Part shown: piece after piece, positions 38,401 through 53,400 of the stretch
Layout of the letters: every line of letters begins with the position of its first letter
Position numbering within the stretch: position 1 is the stretch's first letter
From: Aphelocoma coerulescens
Lineage: Eukaryota > Chordata > Aves > Passeriformes > Corvidae
Assembly: GCF_041296385.1 (NCBI RefSeq)
Contig: NC_091015.1
Location: forward strand, 51,154,345-51,218,344
Reading direction: 5' to 3'
DNA: 64,000 nucleotides
Position numbers and translations under genes: made by a program
Notes under the pieces: generated by a model
Databases searched by the model: none
What the model saw: the letters and a program-made list of their open reading frames with translations, nothing else
What the model was told of the DNA's origin: nothing

Positions 38401-41400
38401 GATTTTTTACAATTAAGAAAAGTAAGTTTTCAAGGTTTACGTGTAATTTTCAACAGAAAGAGCCCATGTTTTTGTATGACTGAGTGGTAGCGCTTAAAAG
38501 AATGAAATGCCTTATTTTAAAAGTTGTTAAAGACGTTCTTTACATGTTAAAATTCTCCAACAATTATTTAATTAAATGCAGTGCCCAAACTCTCACAGAA
38601 TTAACACAAATTGAGAAAAAAAACAGAATTAGGATACTCTTTATGTTTATCAGTATCTGGAATTCAGAAAAATTGCAATGGTACCTTTTTCTTCAATATA
38701 ATAAATGCCACAATTAAAAAAAAAAATAGCATGCACACTGCTGCCATGGCCATTGGAGGGAGTAGCAGGCACTCAGTAAATGAACAACAGACTTCAAAAC
38801 ATACACTGGGAAACTCATACTCACCTGGGTGACTGTACATTGCAGTGATAGATATATTCAGCCACAGTGTTGTCATCAAACATTGATGAATATTTTCGCT
38901 TGAAATCTGGTCTTAAACGCTGAACAAGGCTTAATCCTGTTAAAACCAGAAAACACTATTAGAGGGGGAATGAGTATAAATTACTTTATCAGATTGCCTA
39001 ATGCTTTTCATTAGAGCTCTCAAAACACATCCCCTTGAAACTCGTGGCTTCTAAACCTGTATTTGGTTTTACCACTTAACACGTCTTGGAATTAGCTGCA
39101 TGATGGAATTACACCTAACATGAATGAAATACAAATACTCTAAAGAATTTTATGCTGCTCCCCCTGCTGAATACATACGGGGAATGTTTGAGTATGGTCA
39201 CTACAGCAATAGAAGAAACCTACAATGGGGACCTGCAAAAGGGCGTCTTTTTGTCACCAGTTTAGTCTCACATGATACTGACACTTTCTCCTTGCTCTGG
39301 AAGTATCTGGTAGGCTAAATGCATCACACCTTTCAGGACCAGAAGGCACTGCTGAAAAAGCTGGGGTGCTTTTCTTGCTTAAGTCTGTCCTCTCCTCTTA
39401 CAGAACAGTCTGCTTCTGAAGCCAGTTCATCCAACTAGTGTGTGGTTGAAAGAACAGAAGTCTATGACAAAAACCAGGTGTAGAAATCCTAACATAAGGC
39501 ACAAGTACTGGTATAAATGAAGAGACTGAATGTTGAAAACCATTGTCCTCATGCTCTCCTAACAAGCCAGTAGAGGTGTGTGTCTTTTCAGGGGCCAGTT
39601 CAGGCCTTCTAAACTTAAGCACCCTTTCTGAATAACTTCTCTAGGAAGAAGTCTCTTCTACATTGACCAGATGGATCTCTGGGACAAGAGCCTCACCAGA
39701 AGGCTAATCTTAGTCTAAGAACATTAGTCATCCCTAATATCTGATCCAACCCTTTCAGTTTGAAGCCCTTAACCCCTGTCCTATCACTACACACCCTTGT
39801 AATAAATTTCTCTCCAGCTCTCTTGTAGGTCCCCTTTAGGTACTGTAAGGCTCCTACAAGGTGTCCTCAAAGCCTTCTCTTCAGAATCTTAACTCTTTCA
39901 GCCTGTCTTCATATGAGAGGTGCCTCTAGCATGACCATCTTCGTGTCCCTCCTCACGACTATCTCCCACAGGTATGCCTCCAACACTCTTATATTGGGGC
40001 CCCAGAGCTGGATGCAGAATTCCAGGTGGCATCTCAGGAGAGCAGAGCAGAGCGAGAGAATCACCTCCCTCAATCTGCTGGCCATACTGCTTTTAATGCA
40101 GCCCAGGATAGGTTTGGCTTTTTGGGCTGCAAGTACACATTGGTGGGTCATTTTGGGCTTCTCATCAACCAACACCCCAAGTCTTTCTCCTCAGGGCTGC
40201 CCTTAATCTATTCTCTGTTCAGAGGTGGTTTGGATTACCCTGACCGAGGTGCAGGGCCTTGAACATGGCCTCATTAAACTTCATGAGGTTGGCATGGGCC
40301 CACCTCTCAAGCCTGTCCATGTTCCTCTGGATGGCATCCCTTCCCTACAGCTTGCTGACCACACGGCTTGGTGCCATCAGCAGACTTGCTGAGGGTGCAC
40401 TCAATCCCACTGTCCGTGTTGCTGCCAAAGATGCGTAACAGCCCATCCCAACACTGATCTGCGAGGAACTCATCACTGGTCTCCACGTGGACATTGAACT
40501 GACTGAGTGGGACTGAATGTTTTCCCCTTTTCCAGATGGTAGGAACTTCATACTGTTGTTAATCTGTGCAATTATGGTGATGTCACTTCACACCCCACAC
40601 TGGGCAAAGGGCTGGTATTATTTATGTAGACCTTGTCACAGTGATCTATGCTTTCGTAACCTTGAGACGATTGCAACACGCCCTTATGCACGCTTTAAAC
40701 AGATTTAGAAAACTAATACAGTGCAAGAGAAAATAATTCCCTTATGAAACAGCGATTTAACTCCCAAAGGAATGAAGATTTTGTAGAAGTCTGGCAATTG
40801 GCTCTGCCCTATTTTCCCTCCATAGCATACAATTGCTGGACTTCTTTTTCTGTGTGTTTGGGTTTTCTGAACACAAGTGAACACAGCTGGCTTGGAATAA
40901 GAGTACTTGGAAGAAAGAGACTAATTCAGTGTCTTGCCCTGCTATGAGCACAGAGGCCACAGCATAAAGTGTGACCAAATTTTAGAATTCACTTTCCATT
41001 TTGATAAGAAGTGCCTTGTCTGTAGGTCCAAGTCCAAAGCAGTTTTTCCCTGGGAATTTACAGGGGAGAATGAAACAAGGATTCAAGGCAACTTAGAACA
41101 AATTTTGGAATGAAATCACACTGTAAATCATTGTTGTAATGTTTATTGAAGAAATTCTGAATTGGCTGGCTGATGTTTTCCACAGTGTCTATGAAAAAGC
41201 CATAAGGAATTCTAACATTGAAGACACCAAGTTCCACAAAAAGGGTGTGGTCACAGTGACATTTCTGTTGTCCTGAGGAATTTTCAGGCATCCAGCTCTG
41301 GCACCAAAGCACCAAACCCCCACCAAACTGTGAGACTCCTGGGTGACTGCTCCAGTCAAGTGAAGGACAACATGCAAATCAACTACCTGGAAACCACTCA

Positions 41401-44400
41401 AAGAAAAAAATCTCTGGATTCTGTCTCTCTCCCAGTTTTAAGTATTCGCCTGCAGGTCTGATTAAATATCCTTGTGATCCTATTGTGATATCCCAATGAA
41501 CCTGGCTCACATTTAAGTGCCCTAACTCATGCCATTGAACAAGAGCAATTGGCTTTAGAGTATGGGTTCAAACAACTATGTCTTCCCATCAGCTTAAGCA
41601 CATTTGCATGTGGAATGAAACCTGGGGTTCAGTTCAGTGCCTTTTCAGCAGGTTAGGTCTGACACCTACTCACAGCACTGTGTTTAGACCTACCCTTCTC
41701 CAAGAACTATGTTTCACCTGTCAAGAACTTAAGTTGGTGACAGAAAACTTTTTTACCAGTGCAGTGAGAAACAGATGAAAAATTTTTTAAGGCATTGACC
41801 TCCAAGGCAACCTGTAAGGGAGGCTAGGCTTGGGGACACCTTGCCAAGACAGAGTCTGCTTCTGCATCATGGTTTGACTGCACTTACTGCTAAGGGAGAC
41901 GATTTCAGCTTTGAATTTTCCCGTGTGGATTGATCTATGCAGGCACTTGTTATTGGATAGAACACATTAAATCAGTGCATATCACTCAATATGCCCCAGG
42001 TTGTTTTGTTAACTGAATTAGCATTTTAATTTAAAAAAAATCTGTTTGTACAAAACATGTTGCTTGTCTGAAAAACTAAATTTGTCACACTATTGAAAAG
42101 AAACAAACAAATCAGCATATTAAAATATATATTCTACAGAAACAGATTTAGGAAACAGATGTGGTTTAAATGTAAACAATGCCTAGAAATCTCACGAGTT
42201 TATCTTCAGACTGAATACCAGAAATGATGAAGAGGTGAGTTAATTTTAACTTGTGAGGGCCCTGAAGGATATCTTTTATCCAAGCCTCTCCACAAGATAA
42301 TTCTGCAGCACAGAGAGTAACAGACAGATAACCTCTTTCTCTTCTAGAAGGAATACATATAATCACTTAAAGATTTTATTACACTCTTCTCCCCGCTCCC
42401 CAGATGAACTAAAACCATAGTATTTTTGGTCAGCCCTATCTAGCCCTAGTACTAGGGTATAGAGAGTTTATCTACCATCCTATCAGTGCTGTTGAAGAAA
42501 TGGAAATATGAACTGCCAGCATAATGCAGGACACCAATGAGGCCCACAAGATTTGCCAGAGTAGTAAGAAAATGGCTAACAGAAAGAACCCAGCTTCAAC
42601 TTCTCTAAACTCAGGCCAAAGATTTTTGCATTTATGAGAGACTGCCTTCTTACTTTAAGGGAATTTGTAAATCCTGTTTGCTCATCAAACTGGAGTTAGA
42701 AAGGAAGCTAAATGGATTGTGACCAGAGGCAACCAGAAAAAAACCTTTCACATTCATGCCTCTTTGTTAGGCTTCCCCAACAGACATCTGCAAAATCTGA
42801 CTCACTATAACTGAAGCCTGTACAGATCATATAATGTAGCTTGCATCGTACTAGTATTTCTAATAGCAAGAGTTTGTCTTCTTTCCTAGAGTTCAACTTT
42901 CCTTAACAACTCCCACTTTCTCCTCCAACTCTCTCCTCTGTGGGTGATACAGACTTGCAAAAAAGCTTATCATAAGTTGCTGTCTGCTCCATATTTATGT
43001 TTAACCAAAATAGAAATGGTATTAAAGAGTAGCTAAAACTCACCAAAGGGTCCTGCTATTCTTAGCCCAGCTAATGGATTAAATGGACTCAATATAGCTC
43101 CTAGTGCTTTGATCCAGATTGGAATTGGTCTTTCGTGTTCAGCATTATCAGGCCTCTCTGGAAAACCCCATGGCTCCACTAAGATAAGATGCTTGACCCT
43201 GTTGGCAAAAAAGGTTCAATGGTTTAAGGTACAGTAGCTTTTCTTTAACTGAGCATGATGAAAATGTGCTGTTTTACAGATACATACGGATAGCCTACTT
43301 TAGTCACTTCTATCACAGAGGTTTATTACCTAGTTTCTGATTCATCAATGGTTTTGATTTCAGTTACTAATTAGAGAGTGAATTGCCTCTAATCATATGT
43401 ATGAACACCAGAAACATGGAAGCATGTGTCACAAAGAGAAGCTCAGTATTTTATAGATACTCACCGTAACAAACATTTGAGAGAAAGGATAGTCTTGTTT
43501 CTGTTTCTAAAAATAGGCTAATCTAAATGCTCAGTCAATATTATTTGCAGGAGCAGTTTAATTTGACAGAAAAGAGGATAATTGCATCGGTTTCATTTAA
43601 GTGAAGTTGCTAGAAGTCTAAGATCTCTGTTCAAAGAAGAGACAATTTAACTGAAAAATCATCTTATCAGAGTAAAATTTAAACTGAGAAGGGCAGAGCA
43701 AAACTAGCAGTTTTCTTCTAAATTTATTGATTTTAGGTCATGAAAGAAAACATCAGAGAGGCAATTTGTAAAATTATTACTCAAAGGAATATCAGTACAG
43801 AGAGCATAGCAGGAGTCTCCAGCACATGCAACTATCGATCACTTCATGTTGTAGGTCCCCCTCAATCAAAATTTTAATTCATCCTGGTAGGCTAGAATCA
43901 TCCATTTCTGTTTAATCCCATAACAACACCTATTCTAACTGTCCTAGATACTGGTGATTTCTGGAAAAAAAGTGACTCTTAACTACAGTTTTCCATATTT
44001 AAGATGACTTTCCATGGTTGCTTCCTCATTACCGCTGTATACAACTACCTGTTCAGGAGGTTGTAGTAAGGTAGGGGTTGGTCTTTTTTCCCAAGAAGCA
44101 AGCAATAGGACATAAGGAAACAGCCTCAAGTTGTGTTAGGGAAGGTTTAGATTGGATATTAGGAAAAATTTCTTCACTGAAAGAGCTGTCAAGCATTGGA
44201 ACAGGCTGTCTTGTTCAATCTGGTCTAGTGGAAGGTGTCCCTGCCCATGGCAGGGGGGCTGGAACTAGATGATCCTGAAGGTCCCTTCCAGCCTGTACCA
44301 TTTTATGATACTGTGCCCAAGGAAGTAGTTGAGTACCCATCCTTGGAGGTATTTAGATGTGTGAATGCAGTGCTTAAGGACCCAGGTTAGTGGTGGACTT

Positions 44401-47400
44401 GGCAGTACTAGGTTAACAGCTGGACTAGATCCTAAAAGTCTTATCTAACCTAAATCAGTCTATGGTTTTTATATTTTTGTCTTTTAACTTTTTACCTTTT
44501 TCTCTTTACTTTTTCCTTCATTACCTCCTTCCCTGTTAAAGCCATGGGATTAGATATTAACACAGAAGAGTCCATAGTGCCTAAAACAAGGCCAGAAGTG
44601 ATGCCAAAAGCTATTTCTGGATTATAATCAGTTGGGAAACCAAAAACTTGTGCTTGGAATGAAGGGTTGGAAAGGATTAACCTCACAAAGACGTTTCTTG
44701 GTTGTTGGCTGAGCTATAAGCATACTTGCACCCTGCAGCAAACAATGACAGTAAGAGAGGACTGTACAAACCAAGCAGGAGAGATCAGAGGCAAAGCAGT
44801 GCAAGCAATGAGGAGCCATTGAGGACAGCTACACATTCTGTGCACAAACTAAGGCATTAAGTATAATACAGCAAATGAATGAATAAAAGTAGAGTAAGCT
44901 TTGTTTCATGTTTCCTTTCTTAATACTTTCCTTCCTATTTGGCATTTCTCCTTTTGGTAATCAAGCCTAAAACATAACCCAGAATAATGGGAAGTTGACC
45001 ATGAGAATCATTCCAAAAGTAAATGTCCAGAAAGTACAGTATTTGAAAATCATGGCCCACTTCAACTTGGCCATATGCTAGATGGGAATCCTTTTGGATT
45101 AGTAGCCTCGGATTTTCCATGAGCAACTCTGGTACAGTGTAGCAAATTAATGGATCATCCATGCTTGGAGAAACAGATCTACTTTCCTAACAATATGTAT
45201 CCAGAATCCCTTAAGCCTCTAATGCATTGGTAGATAACCTGGCTGAAAGCTGTGCTATATTTATCACTTGATTCAATGCTCTTTTAAGACCCTAGCAGTC
45301 AATTTGCTATTTTGGTGGTCTTAGTTTAATTCCAGAGAAACATTAGTAATGTGAGAGCACAAACTGAAACATCCCCAAATTAATTAACCCCAACTTAAGC
45401 ACAGTGATGCATGAAAACAAAGCATCGCTTTTGATATATGTCAGCAGTGGGCAAAACCAATATCCCATCCCACAGGGATAGGACAGTGCCATTTATAGAT
45501 ACTTTGGAAAAAGAGGTAAGGAACTTATAAGTAATCCCTACAAAAAGCTAACTACAGTTAGCTAAAAGTTGGTTTTGTAACTATAAGGATAATAGGTTTG
45601 TATCCCTAAAGCAGAGGATTGCATTTCCTTATAGCAATTCTGGATTTAGAAACACACCTACTTTCACACATCATTTCCAGCCACTTGTGCTAACTGTTGT
45701 CCATTTAGAAAGAAAAAGGCAAAGTGTTTTACAGACAAATGATGCATGAAATTACTTCAAATATATCCAAGTGAGAAACAAAGAAACAGTAAAACTTGAC
45801 ACGAATAGAAAAGAATAAGATATGTTTAGTATAAAACAGAATCTGCCATATGATGTGGAGAGTTAAGCTTATATTCAGTTTTTCATAGGAGACCACTATA
45901 TGTAGCCCAACAAAAGCATTGTCCTTTTTTTTTCATACAGAATTCCCTCAGTTGGGATCCTCAGGTGGGATCCTAGCTCATCAGGGGATATATAACCAGA
46001 CATATAACCACATATATAAAAGAAACAAATTACTACTTTAAGAGGAAAAAAAAGGTATTAACTGTTGGACACAACATGGTGCAGAAAATGCTGATGAAAT
46101 ATAATTAGAGAATGGCTGCAGCTGGGTTGTCTTACAAAGAAGAAATATGAAGTGGCATACAGATAATTTAAAACAAAGAGTCACTAAAATAATTTTTACA
46201 TCATCCTGCTGGCACCAGGCTGACTGCTAGCATATAGGCATAAATTACCTAGGGGAATTATATTCAGAAGTTTCAATGCTATCCATAAGAGTGTGAAGTC
46301 TGGCAGGAACAGGCCTATTTTCCCTTCACAAAACAATCTTTGAGACAAAACATTCACCCAATAAATATATTCATTGCTATTTCACCTTCTAACATGGCAA
46401 GGGGGTACTGAACTGAAGAGGTACAGGAAAGTATACAGAAAATCATGTTTACCATATCTACCTATTTCATTCACCTGGAAACAAACCATACAATTAATAC
46501 TTTGGTCTCAGAATTTTGTTAAATCATCACAGTCATCTATGTAAAGATATAAAGAGCCTGATGAAATAAAATCTATATTAAAATAACTAGTCAAATACAG
46601 AAAAGGAATCCCTTCATTCCTTTATTTTCACATACCTTGATGGATATTTTAAGGAGTAAGCAGCAGCCAGGAATCCACCTAGGTTGTGTCCAAGCAAAAT
46701 CATTTTTTCTAGCCCCACCTCCTTTCTCCATTCTTCTATGGATTCCACAAACTGATTTTCTGCTTCCCGAGCATCAGTGTCAAAGTGTGGTCTACTGCTA
46801 CGTCCAAATCCCAAGAGGTCAAAAGCATGAACGGTCCTGTTCTCACAGAGATCTTCAAAGTTGAGAGCCCACAGTCCAACACCTCCTCCAAACCCATGCA
46901 GGAGAACAAGTGGAGTTTTATTTGAAAGGTCTGGAGAGAATGTCAGTGTCCATATTTTATTTCCATTAGATATATACACGTATCGTTTATTGTATGTGCT
47001 TGCAATACCTGGAAAAAAAAAGGGAAAAAATTATGTTGCTAGACATGCCTGACAAAATACAAAGTACACTCTACAGAAATCACTGTTTTAAATAGGAGCG
47101 CCTTTCAAAGGAGAGACCCTCTAATCAAATATCTACGTAAGTGAAAAATGAAAATGACATTTTAAACCTGTTTATTTCATCACAGTGTGTTTATTTCATC
47201 ACTGAAAAACTTATTCCATTATATTTAATGCAAATTTATAGAAAATCTCGTTGTATCTGTGAAACTTACTGAAAACCAAAGACTTACATTTTAGCATTTT
47301 GTCCTCAGCCTCTTTAAGGTGTAGCAGTGATGTGGGACACCAGGCAGGAAGCCAGCTGAATAACCATCCAAACCTACAACAGCAATACAGGAGAAAAACA

Positions 47401-50400
47401 TCTTGAGCAGCATGGTAATTTTTGGCACTGATGCTTTGAAGACATTTCTTTTGCTGCTCTTCATAAGAGAGTCCACGTTAAGCACACAGTGTGAAGAACA
47501 GGATTGTGCAGTGGGAGGGAATTCACTTTTTTGTAACTTTTTATAAAGTGGCATCACAATCAGGAGCATTCTTCAAAGGGTGAGCAGTTTTTCCACTGTG
47601 TCCTGATATCACAGTATACTGATCTGGAGACATGAGTCCTCACATCAACTCAACAAGCTTGGCAGGACATGTAACAATCACTGGAGTTTCCAGCCTCCTC
47701 TCAAGTTCTTTGGAAGTCTGCCTGCACATGCATAACCTTGCATGAACCTATTATTTCCAAAAAAGCAATAAGCTGTACATTCCACAGCCTAACCTGAGCT
47801 GATTATTACTCTAAATTGAAAAAGTGAAAAATGAGCAGGTTTATCCCAGCAAAGCAAAACCTTGGACCTTAATTATGAACTTAGAAACAAAATCCCAGAA
47901 GAAAACAAACCAGCAACTCCCTCAACAGAAGCTGCTTTTCCAGCTGTCAGTTACTATCTTGGTACTGCCAGCTTGACCATGAGAGCAGGGAGAATGACTC
48001 AGCTGGCAGCATTGCCTCACCCAGTGCTGCAAAGGATAAGGCAATTTGGTACAGCTTTTCCTGGTGCTAATTTATCCCTTGTTTTTAAGGCGGAATCTTA
48101 TTTTTCTGCCTCTCACCTGGTTTCGAAGTGGCTTAGACTATCAGTGCAAAGGCTGCTACTGCAGGACCATTCCTCACAGGGAAGAGGATCCAAAAGTCTC
48201 TAAGTCACCAAATCAACTTTCTCTAGCACTCTTTTTCTACACTGAACTGCTTTCCAGTTAGTTACAGAGTTTTCAGCACTGAGGTTATACAATGACTAAT
48301 GCAAAAAGACTATTAGGTTACTAACGTCCAGTTTTTGTGTGCACAACACATCAGTAATAAGTTAAAGATCTGGCCCCACAAGTTCTTTATCCACAGGATC
48401 TTCTCCACATATTCTAAGGGGCTGACCTACCTCAGCAGCATAGCTACTTAAGTTTATGATATGACATGGAAGGTTTTCTGGGGATGCACAATGCAGCTGC
48501 AAGCAGCATTGTTTGGATTCAGAGAAAACTGTTAGGAGACATCAAGAAAAAAAGCCCCAAACCATATCTGACCAGAAAGGATTAATCATCCAATCACGCA
48601 GGCCCACTGCTATTCAGTATTATTTACTCCTCTACACTGATATCTGGCTGTTCTGTAAATAACATTCCTGGCCCACTAGACCACTGGAATTGTTATAAGG
48701 AGGGACCATGAGAATTTTTATCATCATTATAATTGAGGGACTGGGAACAGATGGTTGTACATCCTTCCATGCTGTGTGCTCATGCAATCTAGGAAATGAA
48801 GGAACTTAGCACCTTACAGGAAAATGGGCATCCAAATATTCTGCTTCCACATTAAACTATGCATTTATTTAAAAGTAATATTTTTTAAGTAGTTAAAGCT
48901 GGGACAAGCCAAAAGTAATTTCACCCGCAAGTAACCGTGAAATCCGAGTTTAACAATAACGCTAATTGTGTCCAGTGCTATGAATTACTCTGGTAAATTA
49001 TTAAACAACAGCTAGGTCACCACTCTTCCGAGTCAAGCTTTCTGTTAGTTAAATGCTCAACTTGGCATTTTCATTCTTAACTCTTAGGTCAGAAACAAAA
49101 CCAGCCACTATTTCCCCTGAGCTGAAACTCTCTGTACTGTTTCTTCTCAGAAAAAACACTGATTCATGGAAGAAAATACTTTAAAGATTTTATTTATTTA
49201 TCTACAGAAATGTAAAGCTGCAACACGTCAACAAGAAAACAGAGCAGAGATATGGCCACAATGAAACAGAAATGACGTCTACAGATCATAGTCCCAGAAT
49301 TGTATTTCCTAGTCCTAGGGAGGCACCTGGATACTTAGGAAAATTATTTAGGAAAACATATCAGAATGGTAAAGTTGCCCACTCTTTCTTTTGTTAGTTA
49401 TAAGAACTGTGTAAAATACTTAGATTTTAATTCAGAAGAGACATTGCATACATGTATAGTTTGACAAATACAGTCAGCAAACCAAAGCTTTTAAAATTAA
49501 AACTATGTTTGCAATTCTGTCCTGCTGTACTTGCTGAACTAAAAGAGTAAGCGGTGAAGGCTTTCAGGCAAAAAAAAGTGAGCAATTTCTAGAAGCATTA
49601 TTTTTGAAAGAAAGTATTTCACTATGTATATTCAAGACTTAATCTTTTGTTTCCCTCCTTCCAAAAATTATTTACCACATTGCTAGATGTTTTCCACATA
49701 TGGAGAATAAACATCTATTTAATCTATTTGAATAATTTTTCTGATAATTTCAGAAGGCTATAGTTGTATTATTTCTTTTGTACATCTGTGCTAGATATGT
49801 CTTCTAAATGCATACAGGAACATCCATTGCTTACATGGTCTATCATTTTTATTTCTGTGATATAAAGCTGTAAGTGATATATAATGCCAAAAATGAAGCA
49901 GTGGACCTTGTTAAGCAGTGTGCACACAGCAATGGAGAGGAGTTAAGAAAGAAAACTAAAGATTCCAGCAGTAGCTACCCACTGCCAGAAGCAAACCCCA
50001 CACTGCTCTCATCACCCACCACTTCCCTCACACTGTTCCCACCTGTCTTTTTACAAAAAGTCAAGAGAAGAATCTTGTATTTTGAGGAGATAAGAGATCC
50101 ATTGGCCTTAGCTGCTTGCTATTTCCAAAAGTGTGAAATAAATCTGGCAACTGACAGTGCAAATTTTTATAATTTTTTTATCAAATGTACTTACAGGTGT
50201 TACACATCAAATTACCAAGGCACATAACCAGTGGAATTTAACGTGTATATTTGTTTGTGGCCATGTAATAACAAAACCCAGCGTGCACATCCATGCTAAA
50301 ATAACCAATAACCAGCAGCAGGGCAAAGCATTGCATAGGGTGATTCCTCGCATCTTCAGTTTGGGGTCAGTTACATTTTTCACATCTGTCTGACAAGGTC

Positions 50401-53400
50401 TGCAGTAACACAGGCTGGAAAAATCAGAGGCTAGCAGGCAGGGGGCTGCTGACCTGCCAGGCATTCAAAGAAGTCCCTCTCTTTGCCAACAGACCTCCAC
50501 ACAGACTTCCACACTTCTGATAACACATCTAGGGAAGGAGACCAGAAGGTAAGGGAAAGCCCTGGAGACACCCACTAAACGACCTTAGAGAAAGTCAAGG
50601 TGATTAATGTGAGGCTAGAAGATTAGTGGAGACCATCAGTAGCCTATGCTGATGATCAAATACAGTAATAAATAATGCAAACAAAAGGGACACTGGCACA
50701 AACATCTGACAAGGTGGAGCTGCAACCACCATGTGCAGGGGCCAAGCCACCAGGCAGGCTCTAACAGATTGGCTGGTTGGAGCAAGTGGTCTGAGACCCT
50801 GGTTGCAAGCATAAGAAAGGATGAAAATAAGTAATTACTATTACATTTTGACATTTAATGAGTGAATGAACATTGTGCAAAATGTACCTCAGGATAATAC
50901 TGCTTTTCCTTAGCTGTTTGAATGTTAATATGAAAAGACTATAAGGTTACTAAAGTCCAGCTTTTCAGTGTATGTATGATATGAATCAAGAACTTGCTGT
51001 CACAGCACTGCCTGAATTGCTCGAGGGTAACTTTCAAAAGAACTGAGAATCAAGTAGAGGCAGAGGTACAGTGAGCCTGACCCACCCATCCACCTCCACC
51101 ACTCAGATCAAACCCAATGAAGAATGTGGCAAATTGGTTGTACCACAGTTACCTTTCTGCCAGCTCTATTAACCCTGTTCAGCTGGGTGAGGATTGATTT
51201 CATGCAAGACAATTGATAGATCTGTAGCCAGTCACAAATTTGACACACTCACAAAAAGTTTGTGAAAGCTTAGATACAGCTGAAGAATTGAAAACATCTA
51301 TTTCAACAATGAGATATGTACTGAAACAGCTGAACAATCTATTTGATTTCTGGCTTATAATGCGGACTTAAAAAATGGAACCTCTACCACATAAAGATAT
51401 TCAGCAGAAGTTGCTTATAACTCTATCTAGGAGATATAAATGTACAGAAATGGAGCTCATTCTCTCACTTTTCAAGCTTTTAATTTACTTACATTACAGT
51501 AACATGAATGCATGGCTTACAAGATGTAGTAAGCTTGGAATCATTCAATGGAGGCATCTCCCCACATACACCAGCATTGCAGACCTAGCTGTCATGACCT
51601 ATGGAAAGCCTGTGTGGCAAAACAGCAAATCAAAAAACCTGGGGTTTGCAAACAGGTTGCAAAAAGGTAACAGAACTCCACCAAACCACAGTAAATGAAT
51701 ACAATACCATTGCTACATGATCACCTGTCAAAAATTGCTGACCCACCAAAACAGGACATGCAGAAACCTTTCTGAAGCGTTGAATATAAAACCAGCTTTT
51801 CACTAAGAATTTTGAAATTAGTATGGTAATCAAAACTCCCAGTACAGACCAAAAACCATGCAGCAGTGACAGGAGTGCGTAGAATAGATTTTTCTGACAC
51901 AAATAATTATTTGGACTTTAAAATTACATCACTAAGGAGGCCAGAGCTCAGGGTATGAAACAAATATGCAATAGCTTCTAAACAGAGGCTTATGGGAAAG
52001 TAACTGAATGCACAAGCATCAGAGCTGCACATCTGTTTCTGTCTTGCTCTCAGGAAACAAATGTACTTAATATTTTTAATCGAACTTTTGCAGACAATAT
52101 TGCAAACTACCAAGATTTTAGCTAGGGAGCAAGCTCAAAAACTTAAAAAAGCTGAAACACTGAGTGAACTCATGGGTAGCTACTTCAAGCTTTACCCTTT
52201 ACCCTTAAATCTTATTAGAATGACGCTGATCTCTCAAAAACTGTAACCCTCTAGTCTCCTGACTCTCAGAATTAATTTCAGCCATTTAGAAGCAAGTAAG
52301 GAAAGAAAAACAAATTAATGCAGAGAATTTGGTACTGTTTCTGCCCAGCACCAACAGGAATGGCATTGGGATTTTCAGGGTCATTCAGCTGACAATCCAG
52401 TTATAAGCACCCAGCAATTCGAGCCAGCTCCAAATTAAGAGAATCTTATACTGTAACAGGAAAAAAACAAGGGTAAGCTAATGGAAAGACAGCTCAGGTT
52501 CTACCCTCTTGTTTCTGCATAAAGTATTTTTGCAGTAGTGTGCTAGCAAAGGAATTCAAAATTGCCAATATGTTGCAATCTAAATATAAGCAACATAAGG
52601 TTCACTCTTCCAAGGTGAAACCTCATCCCATAGAAACACCATGTTACTTCTCACAACTCATTCAGCCCTTTCAGTTGGTCAGAAATACTAAGAATGGACA
52701 AAAAAGGAAGAGTGAAAAGAACCATCAGATATTCATAACTGGGAAAGAGGTCAGCATATCAAATTTATGGCAAAGTGTCAATTTTAAAAATAAACTTTTA
52801 CTATAATGCTTTATGAACACTTTACAGTTAACACAGGATGGATGCTTAAGTGAAATAGCTACAGATACCCTTTTACCATTTTCATTATCTCCTTTTCATT
52901 GGATGCTTTTTCCTCAGCATCAGCAGTAGTCTACACAAAGCTCAAGGGGTACATAGGATGGTTTCTTCCACCATCAACACCACCAAGTTGAAAGAGCAAA
53001 TTCTATATTTGGTTACTAAATTTCAAGTTTATGGGTAATAACCTGAAGCAATAAAAAGCAAAAGAAACAGTCAAGGATGACACAATCAAATAGAACTTTC
53101 TGTGTCAAAATGTCAGAGAAAAGTAGCAGTTTACATCTGGCTCATTTCTATCCATGACAATTAAGTTATAATAAACTTTTCCTTTCCCATTTCATTAATT
53201 TAATAGCCTGCAATATGAGACTATTGGGTGCTGTTTACATGACTGATTATGGCAAGAATTGATGCTTCTTTGTTAACAGTTACCAGCAACACCACCATGG
53301 CAAAACCCCCTAATATGTAAAGAAAAATATTTTAGTAATCACTATATCCAAGGTCCATCTTGGGGGCTGTTCTCTGTGCCAGATTTGTGAAATTCAGGTT

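Larger units (their letters stand above)
43199..46635 (-). other. ABHD5: ABHD5 intron 3 with nested CR1
   Basis: GT-AG intron of 3437 bp between exons 3 and 4. Apart from the nested CR1 insertion at 44041-44465 it is AT-rich unique sequence; no additional exon was recognised. Confidence 0.85.

Noticed and set aside
47291..47569. 92-codon minus-strand frame over exon 2
   Set aside because: It reads the exon 2 sequence in the wrong frame; the correct frame is fixed by the junctions with exons 1 and 3.
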